Source of the DNA: Irineochytrium annulatum | Lineage: Eukaryota; Chytridiomycota; Chytridiomycetes; Chytridiales; Chytridiaceae | Direction of reading: 5' to 3' | DNA length: 28,241 nt | Assembly: GCA_027600665.1 (NCBI GenBank) | Contig: JADGJL010000262.1 | Coordinates: 1 to 28,241 of the forward strand | Shown: in pieces, positions 12,301 to 21,200 of the stretch | How the letters are laid out: each line of letters begins with the position of its first letter | How positions within the stretch are numbered: position 1 is the stretch's first letter | Notes under the pieces: model-generated | What the model saw: only the letters and a program-made list of their open reading frames with translations | Database searches by the model: none | What the model was told of the DNA's origin: nothing | Position numbers and translations under genes: made by a program

Positions 12301-14590
12301 CGAAGTATTCTCTCCACATGCGACGCCATCTCACGGCCCGACTCGTTCCTCCGCGATGTGATTGGGGTCTGCGGCACCACAGGGGACGATATGGAGTCCG
12401 CCCCAGCCTCGATGGGGTTTCCCGGGTATAGACACATGGACAGCGCGTAGCTGAACAAGATATTCACCGGCGACAGGTCCCCAACAATAAGGCCGTCACG
12501 CCAGCTCGGCCCGGTCGACAACTTCAAATCAGATATCGGTTCTAGGAAGTCGGCGTAGACGCCTTCAGGTGAATCGAATCTCTCTAATCCGATACAAACT
12601 TTATTAAATTGCTGCCTAAGGAATGAGTAATATAACGGGCAGTACCTCCAACGGACGAGACCCACTGCAGAAGAAACGCGACGCCTCTAAAGCCATCCGC
12701 CTGCTCCATCCTTCTGACGGAGGTTCCGCTGATTCTCGACAAAAAATCGACGATGCTCCACACAAGTACCTGCGCTTTGAACTCACTCCTTAGCTTCCAA
12801 CCGGGTATAGCTTCATACGCAACGTCGTCAAAATAAGGCGGGCGCCGCAGAAGCTCAGCCAGCCGCGTTAGCCCCTCGTTCTTTAAGAGGTGCCTCCGTA
12901 CGGTCGTCGGCTTGGTGACTAGTAAAGACCCGAATGTTGTTAGGCTAAAGATTCGGATTGAGAAGATGATTGCGGAGGGGACGGCGGGTGCGTCGCTGAA
13001 GTAGAATAGGATGGTGGTAACGATCTCTGCAGCTCTCGAAAAGAACTTCGAGTCGAGCCGAGGGTCCCTCACCGGTGGCGCGGAAATCGTTGAGGCGGAA
13101 TTCCCAGCCTGGCGCACCCACTCCCTCCACCGCGCGCGGGGGTCCACACACCGCGACAGCACTAGCATGCACACGATCGTAAGGTTCCCCAAGTCGGTCA
13201 GCACGCCCAACAGCTCATCCGTGGCTGTCTCGCTGTCATCCAACCTAATCATTGCCGCGCCGCTCAAATCCAGGATCGTGAGGACCGCGTCCAGAAACCC
13301 GTGTGACATCATCGCGTCCCTGTTTCCCTCGTATCTGGTGAAAATCTCGATGTGGCGGAGGATGGTGAGCGCGAACGCGACGATCTGCGGGCACTTGTCC
13401 TTCTCTCCGTCTGGAGCCTGCTCAGACAAACAGACTCCCAGCTTCTCCGCAATCACAGCGAGGCCTTGAAGGGAGCCGAGGATGGCTTTATGTGGATGAG
13501 ACGGAAGCCGCGCCTCCGGAGTGGCTGATACCAAGAAGAAGGTAGAATTAAAAAACTGTGATCCTAAGCTCCGACCGACTTCCAAATCCCGGCGAACTCT
13601 ACCCCTACCATCGCCGCCACCCAAATCCTCTATTCATATAACAACCACGCCGCTTGCCCGACCACACGCCACCCTCGACCACCGAATCCGCCAATCTCCA
13701 CCACCACAAACGATTGATAAAACACCACCGCGACAGATAGCCAGATACTCCAGTCCAGCACAAAGGACGTTTAGTGTGCCGATCGGGGTGACGAAGGGTT
13801 GTGCGCGCCGATAGATGGTCGGTAGTGGCAAGCGGAGCGGCGCGATACCACCCCACACCACTTTAACCTTTTACGCTCTTCGATATCCGCCCCACCCGCC
13901 CCTGCCATCGCCCATCCCTATCAGCCCGTCGCTGCGCTCCGCTGCGTCTCTCAGCCCGTGTTCCGGGTTACACCGCCCTACTAACTCGCGCTCCTCCAGT
14001 GCCGTCCACCCCACACTGTCCCTAAAATCAACGAACACACACCTTTGGCAGTTGTGATCGACGGAGACTTAGTGGCGGCGAATATCCTCGAGAACAAAGG
14101 TACCGCCAAGGTCTCTGTAGACGGATTCGCCGCGAGCGCTGGCGCGGTCGGAGCTGCGGCGGTGTTTCCAGCGCTGCCGGCAGTCGAGATGCGTTCGGCG
14201 GTGGCCGTCGACACCGCGAACAGGGACACGATTTCGTCATCGTCAAATCTCAATTTATCGGCTATATGATGCCCGCCCAAAAAAGGGATCAGAACAGGAA
14301 GCGATCTAAGGAAAAAGGAGATAGATAACTTTACCTTCGCCGTGGGTATAGCTGAAGAGCGCCATAAAGCTTATGACGGGCGCGAGTTTATCGTCATTGG
14401 CGTCCGTATCTATCGTATTTAGACGAGCGCCATCAACGCGAGCCGATCGTCCCCCAGTAAATCCCCCTTACTCACCCGCATCCGCCAACATCGCATCCAG
14501 CAACTCCTCCGAACCCTCCGGAAGTGGTAGAGCGGCGGCGTGTTCTTCCTCCGCGGCCGAGCAGCATGGCCTCGCGTCAACGCTGGACAT
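3308..14590 (-). CDS. BEACH domain protein (neurobeachin/LRBA-like, ConA-PH-BEACH-WD40), about 3,360 aa
   Basis: BEACH proteins are giant scaffolds in vesicle traffic, lysosome-related and autophagic processes. My exon chain, with phases that agree, is 14590-14476, 14409-14335, 14261-14043, 13524-12646, 12598-10782, 10723-10134, 10052-9593, 9561-8470, 8428-7894, 7834-7466, 7393-5213, 5158-4060, 4013-3960, 3910-3308. Residues about 1100-1310 look like the concanavalin-A-like lectin region (FTWVKIEEG, WYFIAICQS, VLFVNGQV). A PH-BEACH module (GRLELTTQHLSF, KWNLSRVREVYLRRY) is near 2515-2620. The BEACH domain near 2640-2910 has RWQRREISNFEYLMHLN, ALQAGKFDHPDR and NSDVKELIPEFFYMPEFLL. C-terminal WD40 repeats include SGGHWDASFHI and the split DGTCILHAF. 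No FYVE domain follows, so it is not Alfy-like. One base appears to be missing at 7162-7167. The first three exons (14590-14043) are less certain because a 518-nt gap follows them. Length suits the family (roughly 2,500-3,700 aa). Confidence 0.93.
5159..5212 (-). other. 54-nt in-frame intron inside the BEACH domain
   Basis: The genomic frame stays open across this stretch, but the conserved BEACH segment KFDHPDR..FHS is interrupted by 18 residues that no BEACH protein is expected to have. Removing GTTTGT...CTTAG restores DRQFHSMAGCWDS in phase 2. An ORF-only annotation would wrongly retain it. Confidence 0.8.
7162..7167 (-). other. apparent one-base deletion in a T6 run (A6 on plus) within the BEACH gene
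   Basis: The minus-strand frame ends ...DVNEKVFISF and then meets a stop, while the conserved downstream frame resumes as FIDILTRSQNPTRSG with no possible intron between them: the nearest GT-AG pair spans 11 nt. Adding one T to the run gives VFISFFIDILTRS and also makes the exon 7393-5213 end in the phase (2) that the next intron needs. A homopolymer sequencing error is the simplest reading; a real disabling mutation is the alternative. Confidence 0.8.
7394..7465 (-). other. 72-nt in-frame intron with a T13 tract
   Basis: Donor GTAAAAGC follows LPADLLK and acceptor CATTTAG precedes the resumption as IGSASDLISLSK, phase 1. The intron holds a run of 13 T on the minus strand (plus strand A at 7432-7444). 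Its length is a multiple of three and has no stop, so the ORF reads through it into an implausible ILFFFLV segment. Confidence 0.75.
10053..10133 (-). other. 81-nt intron with repeated T tracts
   Basis: Donor GTTAGT, polypyrimidine-rich body (plus-strand A tracts at 10082-10116), a TACTTACTAG stretch and acceptor GATCAG. Splicing joins YQISPQR to WYFIAICQS in phase 2 inside the ConA-like lectin region of the BEACH protein. Confidence 0.75.
13525..14042 (-). other. 518-nt intron or promoter between putative BEACH exons 3 and 4
   Basis: Exon 3 ends at 14043 in phase 1 with a GTGTGT donor, and exon 4 begins at 13524 in phase 1 after TATCAG, so direct splicing is possible (ITTAK to ATPEARLPSHP). 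At 518 nt it would be about six times longer than the next-largest intron of this gene. The sequence is GC-rich with C-rich, low-complexity tracts on the plus strand. It may instead hide small exons, or be the real promoter with the three upstream exons belonging to another gene. Confidence 0.4.
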
Positions 14591-14641
14591 TTCTGAACGA
14601 GAATGTAAGAACGGCGTTAAGGGACTCAATGTTGACGCATG

Positions 14642-15096
14642 CTAAAAACAAGGGGAATACCAAGTGTTCTGCCACCAATCTAAAATAACGATCACGGTTG
14701 GCCTTGCGCGCGTAGACTCAGCGCCTTTAATTTGAAGATGGTCGTGGCACGACGCGGCCTTCAACAAATGTCCTCCGATGACAGATTTCAACACGGCCGG
14801 GCCCCCCACGACGGTCCTCCAGATCACGATGCCCAAGCAAAAGCACGCAGGAATAAAACGAGCGCGATTGGGTGCAGATCAACGCCGGCGGTCCGCCCGA
14901 CAGGGATTATTGAGAGGTCCAAGCCGACAGCCGACGAGAAAGGCGGCGGGGAAGTGATCGCGCCGACGAGCAAGCGGGCGATCGTGTAAGGACGGTCAGC
15001 GAGCCGGGAGTGAAGGATTCGGCCGACCAGAGCAGATGCAGGGCCGTCGGCAGAGGACGGAGCTCGGGGGTGGCGATCGGGATCACTGAAGGTCAA
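14642..15096 (-). CDS. doubtful small hydrophobic protein, frame broken
   Basis: Two minus-strand reading frames, 15096-14824 and 14836-14642, abut with a shift equal to one missing base at a T4 or G3 run (14832-14842). Joined, they would give about 150 residues with a hydrophobic stretch (HPIALVLFLRAFAW then IVIWRTVVGG). The first frame starts at an ATG (MTFSDPDRHPRAP). I recognise no family. Both strands are open here (plus ORF 14732-14989), so a chance ORF is quite possible. It sits just upstream of the BEACH gene on the same strand and could also be part of that gene's 5' region. Confidence 0.25.
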
Positions 15097-15618
15097 TTCT
15101 TTGATTCTTCATCATCCCCTATCGTGCTGCCTGGACACTGACGAGATCATTGACGTGACGACGCGTGGAACTTGCAGCGGGATGGAGCCGCACACACCGC
15201 AGGTCACGATCGCCGGCGCGGGCCGCACCCCTCAACAACGGCAAGTGGCATCGGGGTTGCGCGGCACGCTCGACCGCGAGTGAGGTAGGACGGAGGGCAG
15301 CAAGGGCCAGAGCAAGAGCATTCGAGTCGCTCGTTCGACAACCTCACCCACGTCGGCAGGCTCAAGGTTCCACACCGATCCTGCACTTTCTCAGGTTAAC
15401 ATCTTTTTACCTACTTCTATGTGAAGAATCCAATGCCGTTGCTATAAACTATCATGAACAACTTGACCATTGTCAGGGTATTTTCCAGCGTCAATATTGA
15501 ATATATATATTTTTTTTGGGTAAAAAATGAATGACTACGCAATTCGAACAGTATTATATCAAGTGAATGCTATGTTCATCCTCGACCCAAAGAAATCCTT
15601 AGTACAGCCCGTGTCATC
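15097..15618. other. intergenic region, nothing supported
   Basis: The plus-strand ORFs at 15101-15283 and 15165-15500 overlap each other in different frames and look like no known protein. The stretch 15390-15610 is AT-rich with a TATATATA and T8 run near 15503-15518, consistent with the 3' UTR and terminator region of the minus-strand membrane-protein gene that stops at 15619. Confidence 0.5.
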
Positions 15619-18019
15619 TTACCACCTCCTCCCGCTGAGATAATTATTGTTTCCGAAATACACGCCGGTGTCGGCGATGCAGAAGCAACCCAGCATCGAC
15701 ATCATGATCGTGACAACATACCAACAAACATCGAACGCGATCAACCCGACGGCGGCAACCTCATCGGCTACCTTTTCGTAACTCACGCCCAGACTCCTGC
15801 TCTCATGCCACATCATCAGCACGTCCACCGCGATCTTCATCGGCACGACGGTCGCGTACCGCAGCAAGAGGTCGAGCGGCGCGACGTACGAGAAGTTGGC
15901 GGACCACGTGGAGTGCGGCGGGGTGCTGACGAAGCAGAGGAGTATCAGGAAGGCGATCGCGTGGGAGCACTGGTTGGCAGTCGTGAGGGAAAGACGGAGG
16001 AAGCCGTAGTAGGTAGTGTCGTCGAGAGGCTCGAAGGGTTGTGGTTCAGGAGGGGGGTCGTTGATGATTGGAAGGGAAGTTAGAGAAGTATAGGCGTCGT
16101 CGTGGTTCCGTAGGGATGTTAAGGACGGTTCCGGCGCTACAGCTCGCGGGATAACTTTGTCCGCTTCCGTACTTGCGATTTTTATACGATTGACATCGGA
16201 TAAGCCTGATAAAGAATTAGGGAGGAGGTTCTGCGATAAGCTACTCACCCTCGCCCGTGACAGCAAACGTATTCTTAGTCGTTATAGCGCCGTCTGGCTG
16301 GTCTGAACACCGTTGAAGTCTGCGTTTAACAGGGCAGCGATTACCGTCGTTCGCGACAACTCGTCGACTTATAGGGGTAGTAGAGATTCTCTCAATCTGA
16401 ATAGCAACGCCAATTTTTGGTATCGCAGCCTGCGCTTCTCTCTTGAGCAGCAACGTGTTTCCTCTTGGTAAAATGTAAGTCCCGGAACTCACAGTCGGCG
16501 CTAATCTGGTCGACTGGCTGGCACCCTCACGTTCTAAAAGACGGGAATTCATGTGGGCAAGCGCCGTAGTCGCCGTGGTCGCCAAGCTTTTACCGCGATT
16601 CAATTTATCCTCGGAAGCGGCTACCTCGAAGGCCGGGATCAAGATAACTCGTGAGGATTTTCCTGGCTGCAGCGCGGGCTTGTTTATTTGCAGGCGGGCG
16701 ACGGCTATTTCAACGTAAGTCGTCGACAAACATAAATAGGGTCCAACCTTTAACGATTTCAGCACCGACTGGTGGAGGTGCTTGCACGTCCGGTCTATCG
16801 ACACCAATAGGTCCTTTTGTAGGATACTCCGATGGGTGAAACTTCTTCGCCATAATTCGGATCCGCCGTTTATGCATGCAGCCGGAGATCCAACGCTCCC
16901 CCATGGACATGCAAATCGTCGCCACTGTCGAGGTGTAATATATCTGGAGGTTTGGAGCCCGTAGCACCAGCAGATGTTCCATCGTATCCCAGAACCCAAA
17001 AGTCCCGATTTTGAAAGTGAACTGTTGAATGAAATCCCTTCAGTTGCAAACCGAGAAGAAAAGCTAGCTTACGTGCCGCTTGTTAACAACTTCTTCCTCT
17101 GCTCTCGACTTAGCTGGGATTCTTGTGTCTTTTTGAAGTCAAGTCAGTAAAGTGTCCCTCCTCCGAAATACACTTATACCTGTTTTATAAACGCGATTTT
17201 GTAGGTAAATCGTGAGCGACTTGAACAAGGGGATGACTAATCCGGCTTTGTATAGAGTAAAGTTTAGTTTCACATCACCAATCCAAGCAGATAGACATAC
17301 TAAATGCGCTCCTTTCAAGCGAGGAAACGATGCTGCCCTCATCGTCCTTGTACCGCAAATTCACAAACAAAAGGATCGTGACGATCATGACGCTTCGTGG
17401 AGAAGAGTAAGGGGACGTCCTAACACCACAACCAAGCAGACCGACACACTTACATATTCAAGTATGTGAAGCAAAGAAAGACCGTTTGCGACGTGATCAT
17501 TCTCACAACGTTCTTCTGCAGACTTTGTGAGCTGACCCACGTGTTCGTCGCCGTTGCCGGGCAAGTCAACACCAAGGCGAGGCCAAACGCGACCAACAAG
17601 AACTGCCAACCGACCAGCGGAGTGGCGACGCACCAGACCAGCACTTGGGCTGCCATATGCATCGCGTAGAACGCGAAGTAGTCGATCCGCGGCGTTATAA
17701 CGAGCCGGAAGCGCGCAAAGATCAATGGCACCATACAGCGGAAGACCATTTGTGCCTGGTAACAGTGTTCAGCCAAGACCTGTATCCGGGTCGCCTCCAA
17801 CACGCTCCCACTGGCCCTCACCATAAATCCAAAGACGACGCCGTCATCGACGAAGGGTTTCCCGACGGAACCGACGCAGCTCCAGACGAAAAGATACTTC
17901 AACGCCACGAGGATGACCACCTCAATCCAAGCGACGCTAAGGGTAAAGATGGCTACCATTTTAAATGGGCGGAATATGGCCGACACGGCCGCGAGCAGGC
18001 CGGAGGTATCCTTCGTCAT
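15619..18019 (-). CDS. polytopic membrane protein of unknown function, 676 aa, six exons
   Basis: Exons 18019-17454, 17392-17301, 17128-17073, 17021-16748, 16704-16249 and 16205-15619 sum to exactly 677 codons including the stop, and all phases agree. The intron 17300-17129 (172 nt) is the least certain. The ATG at 18019 (MTKDTSGLL) has an in-frame TGA just upstream. The N-terminal third carries about five hydrophobic segments (MVAIFTLSVAWIEVVILVAL, QVLVWCVATPLVGWQFLLVA, IVMIVTILLFV). A long hydrophilic loop of about 300 residues follows, with basic and Ser/Thr-rich parts. Three more hydrophobic segments lie near the C-terminus (AIAFLILLCFVS, FDVCWYVVTIMMSMLGCF). A 5+3 arrangement with a large middle loop suggests a receptor, transporter or sensor, but I recognise no family motif. 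The C-terminal tail is short (YLSGRRW). It lies 246 nt downstream of the RdRP-helicase stop codon on the same strand. Confidence 0.75.
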
Positions 18020-18265
18020 GGATCACGTCGTGGCGGAACCTTTGGTGGTCCGCCGTCGTCGGGTATGGCCGCGGCTTGCTCAGGGGATTGACGCGGTCCG
18101 CGGCAATCTTCATCGGCGGCGGAGATCAGTAAACCCCATTCTGGGCCACCACTCCTTCCTGTGTATTGCAGACTGGATCAACATCAGACAAACACGATCT
18201 GGCGTTCCATCTTCAAATGATGATATCTTACAGGAGGGGGCCAAGGAAGGAAGTCGCGTGATGAA

Positions 18266-21200
18266 CTAACTAGCGCGCAAAAGGTGAAGACGCAGGCTAC
18301 GGGAACCCGGGAATAACCTCTCTATACTTTCGCAGATAAAGAGGAGGCACCAACCGCACCACGACGGCGGCCGGTACGGCGTCCAAATGCGAAATTGTAA
18401 GGCCCACCGCTCATTTCTCTGAATCCTCGCGAAGAGCGCGACCTGCCCATTGGCGACGGCACTCCCAAACTTACCCTCGTCCTCGATGACGCACCTCTGC
18501 AGGCTTCCATCCACCATGATGCATGCCTGCCGCTCACCGAGCACGAGCGCCAGGTTCGTATAGTAAGCCGACGCGAGACGTTCGAGAAGGAATGCGCACC
18601 GGCCGGCGTGGTCCATCGCTGCCATAGCTGGAACACGCAAGATGGACGCGAAGGCCGGCGCCGTCGTCGACGAAGGCGCCGGCGCGTCCCCTTCTACATC
18701 CGACGCCCAGTTTCCAACGTCCAGCAGCCAGTCGTCGTTGTTGTCGTCGTCATCGTCGCCAACAATTATGACTCCGTCTGCCCGCTCGATCGCCTTTGTC
18801 GCTCTCATCTGCATTCGGAAGTAATTCTCCTCCGCCGTGCACCCCATCCCGGCTTTCGACATCAAAGTCGGTGATGCATTTTGCTTAGGCGCTGGCGGGT
18901 GTTTTGGTTTACCGCTTCCCGATCCAGGTCGCAGCCATGCGGCCTCGTCCATGTTCCATCTTTTGCGGCCAACCTCTCGCGCTTTCATGTGCCGTTGCAC
19001 CCGCATAACGGTCCCGTCCAGCGACTCCATCTCCCCTGCCTCTACCTGCCTAAACCTGCACCAGCCCCCGATCCCCTTGCGGCCCCTTCTCCTAAACGCG
19101 CAAAACACGTTCAGCATGGCTACGCTGGCGGGTACCGCCACGTCCCACCATCCCGCGGGAAGGCTTAAGGCCATAGGTCCTTCCTTAGCGGAGACGGACT
19201 CGATGAAACAGGTGTACGAGAACGCCCGGGAGCAGAGCATTGAGACGTTAACGGCGCCCATTCCCGCAAGAAAGCAGGCGAGTTCCCGGCAAGCGTGGTC
19301 GACGTCCCCCGCATCGACTGACCAGCAGTCGAGAAGGAAGCGGGCGGACTGGGCCGGAAGTTGGAAGCGGGACGTCAAGTCTTGAGCGGCCTCCCCGTCG
19401 GCCGTCAATTTCATATCGCCGAATGCGTCCTCAACGAGAAATCCAAGCGTCCGAAGGAGATAGAGGGTCCAGATGAAATCGTCGGTCGTCGGGCGACGGT
19501 AGAACGGGAATTGCGTGTAATCGCCAAAGTGGCGGGCGATGAATAAGAGTTGAGAGTCCAGCTGTTACGTAGAATACCCCTTTAAGCAAAACCAACAAGT
19601 TGCCAAGAAAATTACAGGAATGTAGCTGAATGTCTGGTTCGGGAAGTCCACAAAATCGTCGACACTGTAGAGCCGATAGCAGAAGCCAGGTCCCAGACGA
19701 CCGGCGCGCCCCTTGCGCTGAACTGCGGATACGACGCTCTGCATAAGTTAAATGCTAAGAAAAACAGTCCAAGGCAAAATCCGAACACGCACAGTGGTTG
19801 AGAGACGGCTGGACTGGATCCTCATATTATGCGACCAGTTAACGGACCACTGGAGCCCGGAGTCGATGACAAAGCCAATACTCGGGAAGGTAAGGGATGT
19901 CTCAGCGATGTTGGTGCAGAAAATCACACGCCGCGTTCCGTCGATTGCCGACTTCTTTTCCTGCGCCTACACTGCGCAGCCCGAAGGTCATTAACCTTTG
20001 CCCGGCGCTCGTCTGCCTCCTTCCTCTTCTGTGCCTTCGTCTTCTTTAGGCCATTTGGTTTTGGTCCTCGCAAAGCTTCCTCTTGCTGTTGCATATGCAA
20101 TATTAGAACGTAGAAATTAACGACAGAACTAGCGGCAGACACACCTCTTCCACCATAACGGCAATCGCTTTCTCGTCAACTTCCTCTCCCATCGACCTCT
20201 TCAGAGCAATTCTTAGCAATACGTCCATCTCCTCCGCCACAAACTTGCCGTTACCAGCATCAAGCACTTCATCCTCCTCCCAGGCGGCCCCTACCTTCGG
20301 ACCCGGCCAATCGCGCATATCCCCTCTCTCCAAAACAAACTTCTTTTCGGCGTCCTCAACACCTGAGTGCATCTCAAACGCATGGACGTGAGAGGCTGCC
20401 TGTGCGCCGACGCGCAGTGCGAGAATTTCCGGGAGGAAGTCGCAAGCCATCTGATGTCGCGCTTTTTCGGCAAGAATACGAGGATATCTGGGTTGGCGTC
20501 GTAAGGTGTCGCCACGTGGTCAGCGAGGGGGTTGCCGTCCGGACTGTAGCGGAGCGGGTGGCGGACGTGAAGGTCCACAACCTGGTCCACCGCGGAGCGA
20601 ATGTACATGCCCGAGGAGCGCTTAAGCGGACCGCCGTAGGCCTCTTCGATCGGAAAGCTGCGCCCCATGACCTTTAAAAATTTACTAAACCGAGTACGAA
20701 AAACATTCCTACTCACGTCAATAATGTCGCAGCCAGGGAAGAACTCGGTAATCTGATCCGTGTCCACCTTCGCCGACATCATAATAAGCCTTAACGCCGG
20801 GTTCTGCTCCATTGCGTGCTTGACGATGCCGAACAGGAATTGCAGTTCAGCACATCCTTCGTGCACCTCATCTAACACGACGACGGAGTAATTCATAAAG
20901 AGATGGTCACGCGCTGCGTATTGAAGCATCATGCCGTAAGTCATACACTCGATGATGGTCCGGTCCTTGTTAATCCGTGCCCGTTGTCGGCCAAGGTGTA
21001 AGCCGACGTGGTCCCCAATAGCGCTTCTACGGTCCTTGGAGAGATGATCCGCAAGAGAAGAACTCGCCGTGCGGCGGGGCTGGGCGACGAGGATTTTCTT
21101 GGACGGTGAGAGCTCGCCACGGAAAAAAAGTTCGTTGTATAGGAATTGCGGGATACACGTCGATTTCCCACTTCCCGTTGCCGACAGAATAAGCGACATT

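Noticed and set aside
13605..13861. Minus-strand ORFs of 75-83 codons in the 518-nt gap
   Set aside because: Two overlapping frames with Trp/Gly/Arg-rich composition; neither joins the flanking exons in phase with good splice sites.
20426..20454. 29-nt intron GTATTC...CATCAG as the explanation of the helicase frame change
   Set aside because: It lies slightly upstream of this span as well (about 20480-20451), is too short compared with other introns, and would remove the conserved VFLPKKRDI of motif IV.
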